A stretch of DNA of 64,000 nt from Acanthopleura granulata (GCA_016165875.1 JABBOT010000022.1:2507333-2571332); one strand, 5' to 3'; positions 47,606 to 60,400 are shown, counted from the first letter of the stretch. Numbers and translations are program-made. Notes: generated by a model not told the origin, from the letters alone.

Positions 47606-50600
47606 ATCCCTGCTAAGGCACAGAAAGTATCTTCTGTAAAACGGGGAAGCGTCTGTTAATTATTAAACGTGAATGGCTAAACCGAGGAAAAAATATTCGC
47701 CACAGCAGAGGTTTTTATTGCATCTTTCCATATCTGGAAATACGATTTGATTTCCCTTACAAATGCATGTTTTACTTCAAGTTCTTTGATTTAGTATCTA
47801 GCAGTCAAAGCTCTATAGGTCAGCTCTATACTGAATATAGTTTTAAATGAAGAAGGTTAATTTTACACCTATGAGGCGTTTTGAAATATAATTGTACGCT
47901 ACAACGTCCCCAATCTATATTAGTGTCAAACGATATTATACAAATCAAATAAGTTTCATTTTTAAAGGCATCTGTAAGTTTATGTCTCAAAACAATGTTT
48001 TCGGATACATGGAGCGTTTAAGTTCATTTGAATATAACAGCATAGGTCTACTGGGTTGTAAATAGTAGAGTTTACATCATCTACGCCCTGGGTGTGAGAA
48101 TCTTTCATTTTCTCACGTGGAAAAAATCAAAATCTGCTGAACAGACAGACAGATTGATGGGTAGTTGTCAGTAATTCTACATGTAGACGTCGACAGGACC
48201 TCGTTCACCTGGCTTTCTGCAGAACGCAAGGTGGGTGTATTGTAACTGTAGGTCATATTCCGAAATGTCAGAGATCATACGACTGTTCGTATCTTGTTCT
48301 TGGTTCCTTTCGAGGATTTTCCGGTCTCTCGGAGCTGTGCTGTCCCCTGTTTCGATTGGCGGCTGTGTCCCAAGTGCTGTCACCAGAAAACGGCAGCTGT
48401 ACGTCCTGGTTTTCGGACCATTCGTTTTCTGGCGGTATTAATCTATTGGACTACTTGAGCCGAATATCCTATCCTCTTGTTGTGATGGGTTTTTCATTAA
48501 ACTTGGGGTAGCTCAATGTAAAGCGAAATATCGACTCAGTCGTCATTCCGCGACCAGTGTATTAAACAGGTTTCCGCAAACATGCAGGGTCGAGGTCCTT
48601 GAGGGAATTTGCATACCAATTCCACCTTTTGGTAGAAGCTTATTGCTCCCAATGGTCGCCCATTAAGCATTATTTAGTGCCTGTGACAATCACATTGTAG
48701 GCATGCACAATTCATTAAATGTTTTAATGCTTGGTAAACACTCACCTATGTCCAGCTTCAATGTGTCAAATAATGAAATCCTTTAGTCGCAATTACGTCT
48801 CATTCGTAATCGGGTGCCCTTTGTGCTCATATCACCTGAACCAAGTACACATGCATGTGGACTGTGATTTGACCTACTGGCTCAATTGGGTACATGATAT
48901 TAGTCAAAATAAATAACAGTTCTCGTATTTGTTTTCAATAACAAACTATGGACGAAATGAGATCATAAGCGTCAACATAAGAAACTCAACAAAGAAGAAG
49001 TAATATATTAGCTTGACTTCTCTGCTCGGCAGGCAAATTACGTTGTCCAAAACGACAAACGCTTGGCAGAGGAGGAATGAGAGAGTACATCGATTTGATT
49101 TTATATAACACAGCCACTGGTAGACTGGAGGGGTATAAATAGCATCTGTTTGGTAGATGAACAAACTAGGAGCGTTACCCAGAATCCTCTCCTGTGACGT
49201 CAGAGGCTTGCACCAGATCGATCATCATTGGAAACAAAAAACTGAAACTCACATCTGTGTTCCACGGCACGATTAGATCGCAGGATTCGGATATCAGACT
49301 TTTTATCTCTTCACGTCTCAAGGAATGGTTGGGGAAAAAATCTCAAAGTAACAAACAGGGTGGTTGGCAAAAGGAACCCCTCAACCGATCGTTATTTTTA
49401 ATCTAGCCAGTTCAAAGCGTACTCAGTCCATGTTTCCAAATCCCTGTATAGTCCTTTTTTACACTTTTTGTAGGACCGACGTTTAGTATTGACTACTGTA
49501 ATGATATTAATTACCTTTTAGGCCATGTACGCTTGTTGGTCTTCACAAAGATGTTTTATCCCTATTTTTTCTTTCTTGATGTTTGTTTAGACTTCATGCG
49601 TCAGACATTTTTCTTCACTGGTTAAGTGGACACATCACAGGGCACCAACTGATCCACAATATATATAGCCGTTATCTGACGTGAAATTGCTATTTGAAAC
49701 CCGCTCCACGTGAAACTCTGCCTGTATATGGAAACTTCGATAAAATACCTGCTGTACAAGTGTAATGCGCTTTGTCTGTGTTTCTTCAACCAATTCCACT
49801 AAGCTAATACTGGGCGTAGAAATGTATGAAAATTGCGTTTTATGTTTTATCTTAAGTTTAATTTCACTTTAGGTCTAGAGTAAAACTGTGAATTTCATTG
49901 CACTTATTGATTTATTCTGGATGTACGGTGTTGCTCATAACCTTCCTTTCATTTGTTTAGCCCGCCTTTATTCCTGTAATAGAATGGTAGAACACTGTTT
50001 ATGTTTTTTTCTATTTGTTGAATATGAGCTACAGTGATGTGTGAACATATCATTGCATAGGTCATTAGTGTTGTAAGAGCTTTCCCTGCACACTTGATAA
50101 ACCCTGTATCAAACGTTCCCTTCTTCCCTCGTGAATGGGCACATTTAACTTATAATTCAGTGCTTTCTTATTAAAGGTTACACACTGAGCAATAAATGTG
50201 CCAGTATTTGTCAGATTGCTACCGGAAGTCCCATTCAGTGAGGATATTGACCAGATACTTGTGGTGTTGAAAATATGTGTTCCTCAGGCTTAATCATTTC
50301 TGTTGGGAGTTACAGACAGGGCGATGTTTGATCTTGACCCCTTACTTAACTATGAGCTAAGCATCTGTTCCGCCTTGATTGATATCACTGCGTTGTTACA
50401 GTTAGAAGAGAGATACGCCTTTGTCTGTTATACAAAATACAGATTAAGGATTTTCTTTCACACGTACAACTTGAAAACATTGATATTGATAACAGGCTTA
50501 ACTCAGAATCTCGACATTTTTTTGTACAGTAGCATTGATAACAGCTGCTTTCAAGGAAATTGATAGCACGCTTAGAATATCTGTGGTGTCTGTACGATTA

Positions 50601-50829
50601 CATTTATTACTGTCTACAATGTCTTAATATAAAAATAGATAACTGCTTTTAACCATGGCTCAAGCCTTGACCATGGCTAGTTTGTCGTTCGAGTCTATAC
50701 AGTAAACCATATGATAATAGCTTGTCCGAGATGGTGAAAAGCAGGATAACGAAGACATACTTTGAATATTCCAAGATTTTTGGAAACTGTTGAAATCTTT
50801 AGAGTGTTTTGTTCACTGATCTTCAGTCA
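47606..50829. other. unannotated AT-rich DNA
   Basis: Frames at 48177-48441 are open on both strands. Those at 48946-49406 and 50303-50563 have no domain. No repeat or RNA gene was recognised. Confidence 0.4.
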
Positions 50830-51045
50830 TAAAAATAAATAAAGTCATAAATAACATTTGCAAACATCTCGTGGGTAAGGAGGTCTTGGCCTCTAATTGT
50901 TGCAAACTGCTCGTAAGTGATGAGGTTTTGGCTTTTAGTTGTTGAAAAATAATCGTGGGTACAGAGATATTTGTTTTTATCTGTTTCAAAGGGCGTGTTG
51001 GCCAAAGTTGCAAATTTCTCGCTAGTATTAAGATCTCTTTAACTC
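50830..51045. repeat. decayed minisatellite, ~42-bp unit, ~4-5 copies
   Basis: The pattern TTGCAAACTGCTCGTAAGTG then ATGAGGTTTTGGC recurs with degeneration about every 42 bp. On the minus strand this gives 14-residue repeats of the QQLKAKTSSLTS type, in frame because 42 is a multiple of three. Confidence 0.65.
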
Positions 51046-51176
51046 TTGCCAACGTTTGACTTGGAGCATTCTACAACGTCACTACAATAGGTCTTCCGTA
51101 TAATACAGTTAAAATATTTGGACGATATAGTTGATGTTTTTAGAGCACTTGCCCTTGGGGGTATTTACCAAGGAAT

Positions 51177-51250
51177 GTGGCCTCTGCGTCAGAGGATAGC
51201 CTATAACGTGGCTTATGCGTCAGAGAATAGCCTACAACGTGGCTTATTTG
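51177..51250. repeat. 31-bp direct repeat, 2.3 copies
   Basis: Units start GTGGC at 51177, 51208 and 51239, and contain GCGTCAGAG(G/A)ATAGCCTA(T/C)AAC. The first unit also holds a hairpin, CCTCTG-CGT-CAGAGG, at 51181-51195. Confidence 0.9.
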
Positions 51251-54200
51251 GTAGTACGCATAATATTTAATGAGCACTGCATAGCCTTTTGTATTCTGAA
51301 TATGGACTTCTTATTGCGTGTAAAAGGTGGTTGTAACAGATTACAACAGTCTCGGGTGATTCTAACCCTCTTGTTGGCAAATGTGGACAAATAGCCATAC
51401 AAATTCTTGTATCTGATTAAGTTCAACCCGGGGCAAGGGACTGTATATGCGTTCATGTTTGTTACATCATCAGGATGCGTTTAAGAGAAGTGCAATCAAA
51501 GCGCGGCTGAGATGTCTGTATTGGTACTTGACCTACAAATCAATCAGGAAACGTGAGTTTTGCATTTGGAATTTGGCTCTCATGCCTATAAAATCGACTG
51601 TCTTCCCCGGATGACTGAAAACTGCTTCCTATGTACACGTCACCAGCGTTAGTTTCTATTTACATATATTATTTCTTACCGGTGATATGTTGCTATGGAA
51701 ACGGTTCTTGTGATTAGTGACTTGGAACAACCCTCCTAGATCAAGAAATGCCCCACGAATGCCCAACTTGTTGCTTAGTGTTCAACTGGACCAGTTTTGT
51801 TCATGACGTATGAAAATGGTGAACTGGCGTCAGTGCAACGCCGCAATGAAATTCTACATCCTGAAGAATGGGAGTTCATTTTATTGCAAATAATCTGGTA
51901 TATTCAAGCAGGTGTGGAAGATAAAGGTCGGTATGTGCATAGTGAAGGGCAAGGAGGCGAAGTATAGAGGCAATAAGCTTGCGCAAGGTTAGCGATTTCA
52001 GTTGGAATTCCATCCCATCTGTGACGGTCGACATTTGATTTGACATTTCGACCATACTCTTGACATTTAGAAACCTCTCTATGCGCTATGTATGTTTAAT
52101 AAGTCTCTGCCGATGGATAGATCGTTATTATCCGGGCTGTAGAAAGAAGATTGACTACGCTATCTTCGCTCTCATTTTTATGGTGTCTCAAATTCTTTTT
52201 AGAGACAGGTGCATTAACATAGCGTCCACTTCTTGAAGGAGGCAGTGACATAATGTTCCGCATTTTGAGTGAGAGTTTGCTTTAACATCCTGGAGTTATT
52301 ATATTTTCAGGGCCATCCAGCAGTTTATTATATGTGATGAAGAAGAATGCGGTGGAAATTTCTTTGTTTCTTGATCGTTTGTTTTAATGCACCGTGATGT
52401 ATACTAGTAACACTGTCCATTTATTCGGTTGATCAAAAAAGCTGATTTAAGAGTTTCACAGTTGACCTTTTGGGTTAGAACCCCGAACTTTATGATGTCT
52501 AGCTTGTGTGCAAGTGACGTGCAAAATTACACGTTTGAAATTTACTTGCTCAAGTTACAGTTATAATCTCCAAATAGATCTCTACACAAAATGGTTTCTT
52601 CGGACCCAATCATACTGACCATTTTAATTACTTCCTTCTCTCTAGCAGAATCTGAAAAAAGAAAATTTATATATTAATATTTACAATGGTATTAGTTATG
52701 TCTTTAGGTTGCATTGATTTGGGTTTGAAGCAGTTTATTTTTAACACTGCCCTTCCTTTTAGCTGATTACAGTCATCTCTCTTTATTATTTTTTTTTTTT
52801 TTTTACTTTTTCGATCAGTCCAGAAGAGCTATGAAGGCTTGCTTCAGAGAAATACTGACGTTTGAATCATGAAACAAAGCGTGGCCTGAAAGGCTCCCGT
52901 GTCTCCCCCCCCCCCCTTTTTTTTTTTGGTCTTTTGTTGTTTTTTTTTTCTTTGGTTGCTGTTGCAAATATCTGTAAATGTCAATAAGTTAGAATGTGAT
53001 TGGTGATCGGCGTAAACGCCAGGTCTCTCTCCATTAGAGAGACATTTACTGATCGCTGCTCAGCAAAAGCTCATGGAAGTCGGCTGTAAATTATGGACCC
53101 GTGTCGCCTTTATTGCCAACCCCAGGTGGTCGCCAGGTTAAATCTATGGACTTTCATAATTTCAGTCCGTTGGCACAGCTGTTACTTGTAATTATGTGTG
53201 GTCGCTATTAAACAACTAAGTAACACAAGACGGGGCTTTTTAACTCTTGTATTTTTCATTCGTTAAAGTACTGGATGAGCAACGTGCATTTGTTCTTGCT
53301 CTTCTTTGGTGAGCCTTTGGAAGCAATTCTCTTTTCGAGGAGCTAGTTAAGCTATAATTGGCATAGTCATCCTGTGGAGATCTTCTGTATTAGCTCTGTA
53401 AAAACTGGCGGCAACAAAGCACAATACAACTGATGTTATTTGTTAAAAATAAAAAAAAAATGCTTAGCTGAAGTCCAACTGAAATCCATATCTGACAATG
53501 GTGTTTGCATTGAATTCCCATGCGGGCGTTTGCGCTGAGCGATATGGTTCAGCCTGAATGCACACGGGTGCGAAAAAGGTCTAGCTAGTTTAGAGTTACA
53601 TAGCCTTTTGTGGATTGCTTTGCCTGACATTGCTTCAAAAACTGACAAACTGTGCAAGGAGGCAGAAAAAACAATCAGAAGGAAAAACCAAATAACGGGA
53701 GAATAAATCACGCACAAATCATCGGGAGATAAATTCGAATCCAGAATGCTACAAATTCTTCATGTATTTTAATATCTGACTATATTTAGCGTTTTGCAGT
53801 TGTCAATTTTTTGTTACCTGTGGTGAATTTGTGCGCGGTTGGGATCAAACGAGCATCTCCTGTTTTTGAGAGGTTATAAGACAAGCTTCGGAAGGACTCG
53901 ACCATGAATTCGACGATTTGAAGTTATCTGTAGTTACAGATACCCATTAGTATTGTGTTAGGGCTTTTAGGCGTTGCTAAGAAAAGTATAAATTTGGAAT
54001 ATAAAGAATCTTATATTTGGGCCATCTTCATTACCACAGAGATTTGGCCACTTTCTCATCAGGTGTTGTATTCACGATAAACTACGCGATTTGGATCATC
54101 ATCCCCGGGAAGTTCCGCCTTAGCAGCGTGTACCAAACTGATTCTGATTGGAAATGTGTAGGGTCGGAGGTGAGCCTTGGTTAAAGTCCTGTAGCGCGGC

Positions 54201-54416
54201 AGTGATTGGAAATGAGTAGTGTCGCGGGTGAGCCTTGGTTAAAGTACTGCAACACGGCAATGTCTCTGTGTATCTAAAACATCGAACCGCTCTCTAGGGA
54301 CCCAGGCTCATCCTATCAAGGCTGTGACTCTAGCTGCATATTTGAGACTGTTCTCCAGTAAACGACCAGCAAGATCTTCCTGAAAGCGGCCTATCGATCG
54401 ACCTGACTTCAGCAAG
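51251..54416. other. unannotated DNA
   Basis: Poly-T and poly-C/T tracts occur at 52785-52805 and 52903-52930. A minus-strand frame at 53436-53717 has no domain. A short direct repeat (GTGAGCCTTGGTTAAAGT) occurs twice at about 54170-54250. No gene is called. Confidence 0.4.
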
Positions 54417-54452
<36 letters not shown>

Positions 54453-54456
54453 CACA
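54417..54456. repeat. compound (TC)n(AC)n microsatellite
   Basis: About ten TC units run straight into about ten AC units. The two long minus-strand frames that cross it (54308-54767) owe part of their length to this tract (VCVC/RERERE-type peptides) and are not called as genes. Confidence 0.95.
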
Positions 54457-55550
54457 GCAGATAAACCTCTCTCCCAAAAGCTGTGAACTGAAAAATCAAA
54501 ACAAAGCATGGAGAATATCGGGTGAGGAATGTGAGAAGGGATACAGAGACCGTGTGTATGACCATGCTTGCTCTGCATAATCCCCCGTCCCTCACCCATC
54601 CCCCTCGCCCTGGTCGGTTGATGTGTTGCTTGCATCGAACCAAATCTCCGGAATTTTATGAAGCCAATGCAAGCAGCGGCGGTTCGGGAATGTAAAACGT
54701 CAGGCCAAGAGGTCAGACATTGTTTTCTGGAGGTGTTCACGGCTGTATCACTCCATTTACAACTCATCCCTCATCACAGAATAATGACAGATATTTGCGG
54801 TTTCCGGGGAGAGTCGATGCAGCTCGACGAGGATCTATATCCCAGGGCTGTTATGGACGTTTCACCGGTGACTCGTGGCGCGAGGTGACCCCTCAGTGCC
54901 CAGTGCCGTCTCTTAGTCACCTGAGTTCATCCCTAGACCCCAGAGTCGGCTCAGTTTTGGCGACCATCTCTGAGCTGTTCTCCCATCTATATGGTGATGA
55001 GTTCGGAGACTAGGTTCTCTTATCGCCTTGCTGATGCGACATTTAAGCTCCTAGCGGAATCTTAAGACGACCTTCTTAAACGGATCTCTTATCAAAAGGC
55101 CTATCATAAAAACGGACAACATCAGCGCATGCAGTCGGCGAGAAGCGAGGGTTTTAACTTTAAACGACGACATCTTTAACAGGTTGATAATACCCCAACG
55201 CAGTTTTTCTCCCATATACATACGGGTTTTGCCTTTGGATATCTTCGCAGTCATTTTCATACGAATCTAATTTTTCAAATCGACAGCGCCTCTTTGACTG
55301 CATTACTGATTTACCTCGGGAGATTGACTAAGGGGACTCTGATATGAGACCTCACGACGAATCCAATCCGCGCACCAGAAGGAAAAAACATGTTGTCTAC
55401 TGACGACGTTTAACAGGCTTAGAACAGGAGGTCCTGATCAGTGTCTTCTTAAGGAACCCTGAGCCAAATATCAACGGTGTCATCTGTTCCCTGAAGCCCT
55501 AGACTATTATCCTCAGTGCTACTCGGGTCATTTGTGAACAAATGCAGATA
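54457..55550. other. unannotated, GC-richer DNA
   Basis: Plus-strand frames at 54658-55013 overlap one another and the opposite strand. No domain, splice pair or RNA gene was recognised. Confidence 0.35.
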
Positions 55551-55766
55551 GCACTTGACCGTGAGACTTCAAGTATTTAGTAGCGCTTTACCTTGAGACT
55601 TTAAGGACTTTGTAACACTTAACCTTGAGACTTCACCTACTTTGTAACACTTGACCTTGAGACATCAAATACTTTGTAACCTTTAACTTTGAGACTTCAA
55701 ATACTTTGTGATACTTCAACTTGAGACTTCAAGTGATTGTAACATCTGGCTCTCAGACTTGGTGCT
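55551..55766. repeat. minisatellite, ~32-bp unit, ~7 copies
   Basis: The unit approximates ACCTTGAGACTTCAAATACT then TTGTAACACTTA. Copies recur about every 32 bp across the stretch, with point changes and small indels at both ends. It is unrelated in sequence to the 32-bp array at 46.8 kb. Confidence 0.85.
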
Positions 55767-56019
55767 TTAAGAAAAACAGCGAATCGAGAAAATCGAAAGC
55801 GACGCCAATCTAATTCTAAAACCTTAGGAAGAGCTTGTTTCCGATGTGATGGGAACCAAACCTTGTAATGCCCTTTGCGATATAGATTACACTAGGGTAC
55901 GACAGTAGGCAGATGATTGGGCGTTTGAGAGTAGCTTTATTATCTTCAACCAAATTGATATACATTTGTAATACTTACTGTCCATTTGAGTAGAGCCACG
56001 CTTGTGGTTTGTCTGGTAC
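55767..56019. other. unannotated DNA
   Basis: Nothing was recognised between the minisatellite and the SINE remnant. Confidence 0.4.
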
Positions 56020-56029
56020 CTGACGAAGG

Positions 56030-56133
56030 TCAGTACGTGGCTTACGCCAGCTCTCCGGCTTCTTCCATTCATTAAACTGACCGCCGCCATATAAGTGATT
56101 CTGGAGAACGGCCATAAACACCATAGGTAAATG
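56030..56133 (+). mobile_element. SINE remnant (body and tail)
   Basis: CCAGCTCTCCGGCTTCTTCC and ATTCATTAAACTGACCGCCG, then CCATATAAGTG, TTCTGGAGAACGGCCATAAA and CACC, align with the SINE body and tail (CCGGTTTCCTCCCACCATAA, GCTGGCCGCCGTCGTATAAG, TTCTTGAGTACGGCGTAAAA, CACC). The left limit is uncertain, because the head is not recognisable and part of the body appears deleted. No target duplication was found. Confidence 0.6.
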
Positions 56134-57148
56134 TATGTGTTTCGGTGGTCACCATGTCGATAATAATTAAGCCGTTACACAGAGCGCATTAGCTCATTAT
56201 ACTTTATGGTTACTCTCCCGTTAAACAGCTATCGATCTGATGGATCGGTAGGTGGGGAGGGGAGGGGTACTAAGATGTCCGCTGGAGGTAACGTCGGGTT
56301 TGACTTGTTGGCTGCTTGGCATGGCTGACAGAATTATCCAGCGCAAGAAGGTCAGCCGGGCGACCCCCGGAATAGTTCAAGGTCAAACGTCAACGAGCCA
56401 TGAAGCGGCAAGAGAACGGCTCTCTCGCCGGTCCTGACCAATCGGAGGTAACATTAGAGGTTAGTTTTTGATGAATCACTGCTGATGTCGATTACTGATA
56501 AGCCTAGAGTCCAAGCAGACAGCTCTTGAAGAGTGAGTCCTTCAGTACGCGGACATTCGGGGGTGGGGTGGGAAGAGGGGGCTTGAGAGGGGATGAGTTG
56601 AGACGGACGAGAGGGCAAGACCACAAACATCGTCGGCTGACCTTAGGAAGAACCGAATGAGATCTGTAGAGAAATTCATATCCATCTTTCTGCAGAAAGG
56701 CCTCTGATTTGTCCTAGTAATTGATGTCCTTCTTGCTGGAGACGCTTTGCACCAATCCTAGATAAAGCGGAACGCCCGACTGCTAGAAGGGACGGATTAA
56801 TTATATGGTTGTAAGCCGCGTATTGCTGATCCAGCCAGACCAGCTCCTCCCCCCAACCATTCCCCCTCCTTCAGCCAACCCCCAAACTATTAACTCACGC
56901 CTCCTTAACCATCTGAGTTATAAGAGAAATAAAGCGAAGATCACCAGCCCTCTGTAACAATATGGCGTCGGTGTTAAGGCTTATGCAACACTACAGATGT
57001 CTAGGCAGTCAGCAGTGAGGTCAAACACCGTGGGATATCATACAGATGTAAGAGTGACTTCAGTCTGCCTTTCCCGTCCATTTATCAGCCTTTATTTACT
57101 TTTCTGTAATAGTTCCAGACATAACCACCAAGAACTTTCTAGATCGTG
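56134..57148. other. unannotated DNA
   Basis: G-rich stretches occur at 56245-56275 and 56555-56600, and a C-rich one at 56840-56880. No gene or repeat was recognised. Confidence 0.4.
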
Positions 57149-57352
57149 CAGTATGTATTTCCCCAGTATCCTACTGAACAAGTGAGTCAGTAAATCAGTC
57201 TGTCAGTCAGTCTGTCAAAGTCTGTGCAGCGTGTATTTCCCCAGTATCCTGGTGAACAAGTCAGTCAGCAAATCAGTCTGTCAGTCAGTCTGTCTGTGCA
57301 ACTTGTATTTCCCCAGTATCCTACTGAACAAGTCAGACGGTAAATCATTCAG
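57149..57352. repeat. tandem repeat, 78- and 72-bp units, ~2.7 copies
   Basis: Units start TGTATTTCCCCAGTATCCT at 57154, 57232 and 57304, and contain GAACAAGTCAGTCAG and AAATCAGTCTGTCAGTCAGT. The unit length changes through gain or loss of internal (GTCA/GTCT)n steps, a second layer of short-period repetition. Confidence 0.92.
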
Positions 57353-57519
57353 ACAATTACATGAGGTCAAAGTTGTCAAACTGTTGATGGTCTCCAGACA
57401 TGCTACATTATATAGCCTAGCCTTAACCATGAGAGTTATGGCATAGGTGCCCGGAGATCAACACACTTGCAAATTTCTAGGACCATATAGGATCAGATCA
57501 TCATCAAAGGCCACAAAAG
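57353..57519. other. unannotated DNA
   Basis: Nothing was recognised. Confidence 0.4.
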
Positions 57520-57600
57520 TAAAGGCTTTATCGCCATTCTCGAGTAAGAATTTTACACTGTTACGATGGCGGCCAGTTTTATGGAAGGACAACACCGGTT
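57520..57600 (-). mobile_element. SINE core/tail remnant
   Basis: AAGGCTTTATCGCCATTCTC, GAGTAAGAATTTTACACTGT and TACGATGGCGGCCAGTTTTA, then TGGAAGGACAACACCGG, align with the plus-strand view of the SINE tail and core (GGTGTTTTACGCCGTACTC, AAGAATATTTCACTTA, TACGACGGCGGCCAGCATTA, TGGTGGGAGGAAACCGG). Head and flanking repeats are lost. A minus-strand frame crossing it (57458-57799) is not called. Confidence 0.55.
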
Positions 57601-58661
57601 GCTGGCCGCTTTGGGGATGCCTTGTTTGTCCAAGGCAATTCGTTGACAGAGTGTAGAAACGTCCAGTCCAAGGCAGGGGTTGGAGCTGTGCTTCGTTTGC
57701 CACGCAGGAGCTGGGAGTTGCATCATACTTATTTTCAGTAAGGCACGTCCTCACATCGAATTTTGTTTCAATTAACCTGGTGCAAAGCTTACTTTCCAAA
57801 TAAGCAAATATTGCTTAGAGGATGGGTTTAAACATTTTGGTATAAAACTCTTAAAACCGAATTTAATTTGTTCAGTAAGTATGTTATAACTAGACAAACT
57901 TAATTCCCCCTAGAAACGCCGTCCTGTGTGTCACGCAAAGCTAAACCAAGCTGTCTTCTGATAGACCGAGACCTGTTTCGAATCGGGCAGGTTAGCATTG
58001 CGTCACAGGTCGATGAACACCCTGGCAAGCACTCGAAGTCGCTAACCTCTAAACTGACTCCCGCGTAATCCAGTTAACGTCAGATCAATAATTAAGCATG
58101 GAGTCAAACTTAATTAGTTGCTTGTGGGGACGTACAGTAAGGTGGAAGTATTCTGTGTAATATGCTTCTTCTCTGCTCTTATTTCCTTCAGCTTACACTT
58201 GAGATTTCACAATTTACTTTAAATCGACACGTTGAAAACTCTTCGATTATTTTAAAAACAAAAATGTTTTCCGATACGTTCAATCCGATTGGAGCCATAA
58301 AGAACATATAGTTGGTTGATGATTTTTAGAAGCCTAGCAACGTCAGGTGTTTTTTTATTTTGCATCAGTTTTACCTTGCATAATAGAGGATTTGATGTTA
58401 CGTAACTGTGCCGTCTGGATGAGTACTCCATTAACATACAATGTGATTGACAGTTAATCAGGCGCATGAATCGTGACGGCTATAGATTTAACATGTGTAT
58501 ACTTCAATTTAATGATATTTTTATTTAGAAACTGACATTTTTAAATGCAATTTAGGGAATGAGCACTGTTTTCAAAATGTATTATGCCTGCTATGCAATT
58601 TATTGAACGAATACTATTATATAAAGCAATGTATTATACTTGCCATTTTTTGAAATACCTG
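57601..58661. other. unannotated AT-rich DNA
   Basis: No gene or repeat was recognised. A minus-strand frame at 58252-58467 has no support. Confidence 0.4.
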
Positions 58662-58710
58662 TATGTCAAATGTCTCACGTGGCATCATGAGAGTTTTACC
58701 ATTTGACATA
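58662..58710. repeat. hairpin with 11-bp perfect outer stem
   Basis: TATGTCAAATG (58662-58672) and CATTTGACATA (58700-58710) are exact reverse complements. Inside the 27-nt loop TCTCA and TGAGA can pair as well. The size is within the range of small hairpin RNAs, but the pairing is not continuous and no conservation data are available. Confidence 0.7.
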
Positions 58711-59559
58711 TACTGTATAAACTCTTTGACATCTATAATAACATAATTAGCAATTCGAGGAGCTGTTTACTTTTAAAAAATGTTCAGAGTAGACTATCGT
58801 TTAAAACAATGCTTGTCCCTCCAGGGAATGTCGACGCCAGAAAAGTTATATAAATTTTCGTTTTTTGTGTTTTGGTTCAGTTCCTCTTTTTCGTCTTTCA
58901 CATTTCAGGTCACTTGCTATGGCGTGTTAGGTAGTCTCTGGGAGATGCTTTAAGTGGATATATAAATAACCATACTGGATCTCTTTTTGTTCAGTTGCCT
59001 CTTTTTTTCCCACCCACTCACCCACCCCCCGGGCAGAGATAACACTGGTTAGTGGGCTGGAAAAGCGCTTAATTATCTCACTACACCAAGTGCACAGAGG
59101 GTTTCGTGAACGCTAGGACGTGTAAGACAGCTGGGGCGTGCCAAAGTGGACCAACTGTAAAATGTGCGCAAACCTCGCAGATGGCAATTATAATCTGTCA
59201 ACAAGCAAGCAGACCTTTGAAGCCCCACTGTAACATTAATGTACCAGACAAAATCAATCCCCCTGCCAGTTTGGATGAAGGGTTGCTCTCCGTGTAATGT
59301 ATCGTAAAGCGGGTTCAGACTGGCTTTATTTATTTACGTCAATATTGCTCAGTGCTCGGTTTAACGTTATTTGCTCCCAAAGAACTTCGCTTGTGTCATG
59401 CTGTCTGGGTGACCTTTCTGTGTATATCGTTAGACACATGTGTGATACATACGTGCATACATACATACATTCATACCAGTATATACATTTCACTGATCAT
59501 GTATTTACCAACTAATGTATTTAAAACATGCACAATATGCAACGCGAACGATGGGACGA
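58711..59559. other. unannotated DNA
   Basis: A CATA-type microsatellite occurs near 59450-59475. Overlapping plus-strand frames at 59106-59579 have no domain. No gene is called. Confidence 0.4.
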
Positions 59560-59768
59560 AAGTTAGCTCTGTAGCCTGATGCGTTTGTCTTGCGGCTCTA
59601 AGAAAGTAAGGCCGCAGGTTCTAATCCAACTGTCGTACGTAGGGCTACGGCTGAAACCTTTATCAGGAGCATGTTGGCTTCTTCGGCTTTCTACACCCAT
59701 AAACCTCACAATCGACATGTAAACCCAGGATTCTTGAGTAGGGAATAAAACGCCCATCAAGTATAACA
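59560..59768 (+). mobile_element. second SINE type, tRNA-like head and shared tail
   Basis: The head reads TTAGCTCTGTAGCCTGATGC (A-box-like, about 59562-59581) and then GCAGGTTCTAATCC (B box, about 59614-59627), the right spacing for a tRNA-derived pol III promoter. The body (GGCTACGGCTGAAACC, GTTGGCTTCTTCGGC) is unlike the first SINE. The 3' end, ATTCTTGAGTAGGGAATAAA then ACGCCCATCAA, matches the first SINE's tail (ATTCTTGAGTACGGCGTAAA, ACACCAATCAA). Different heads and bodies with one tail imply the same LINE partner. Confidence 0.68.
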
Positions 59769-60060
59769 AATAAATTGATTACTATGCATATTAAGCTTAA
59801 AGGAGACCACTAAATGTCTCAATTATGATGGTGGACCTAGACTCATTAGCATCGGCATTGGTTAGATGGTTGACCTCTAGTATCCTACGGTCCGCTGTAT
59901 TTGATGGTCTTCGTATCTTTCGAAGCTGTGCACGAAATGAAAGAATTTACTCTCTAGGGCACTGGTGACTTCCGTATCCGTGAGGGTTAGGGATTGTGAA
60001 CTCCCAATGTCGTTTTCTGATGAATTGTAAAACGAGCACTTTTAAAAAATAATGTGAGAG
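59769..60060. other. unannotated DNA
   Basis: A GGTTAGATGGTTGACCTC string near 59862 resembles a tRNA A box, but no B box or tail follows at the right distance. Confidence 0.35.
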
Positions 60061-60084
60061 TCTTGATGCATGCAGGTCAAATAC

Positions 60085-60400
60085 AACATACTCTACGCAG
60101 ATTTGACATCTGAATACAAAGCGAACACAAGATGCTTCATGTAGATTTGACGAACAACCTTCTGAATATATAAGCGCGGCCAAGACAAGATGCTCTATAC
60201 GCAGATCTGACCTCTATACACACCTCTAAGACAAAATGAATCATGCAGATTTGACGTAAAACCCTCTGCATATATACTCACGGCCAAGACAAAAAGGTTT
60301 ACGGAGATCTGAGGTACAGATCTTTCCGAATACGCACAGCCAGGACACGATGTTTTAAACGAATCTGACGTACAGCTTTCTTGATGCGCATAACCAGGTT
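60085..60400. repeat. minisatellite with alternating ~44/60-bp spacing
   Basis: CAGAT(T/C)TGAC occurs at about 60099, 60143, 60203, 60247, 60305 and (diverged) 60361. Steps are 44, 60, 44, 58 and 56 bp, so a ~104-bp dimer is the real unit. Shared blocks are CTGAATATATAAGC, GGCCAAGACAA and GATGCT. Confidence 0.8.

Noticed and set aside
54308..54767. Two long overlapping minus-strand frames (111 and 145 codons)
   Set aside because: They cross the (TC)n(AC)n microsatellite, which holds both frames open and gives CVC/RERE peptides. The two frames compete with each other.
59862..59885. tRNA A-box-like GGTTAGATGGTTGACCTC
   Set aside because: No B box at the expected distance and no cloverleaf could be drawn.
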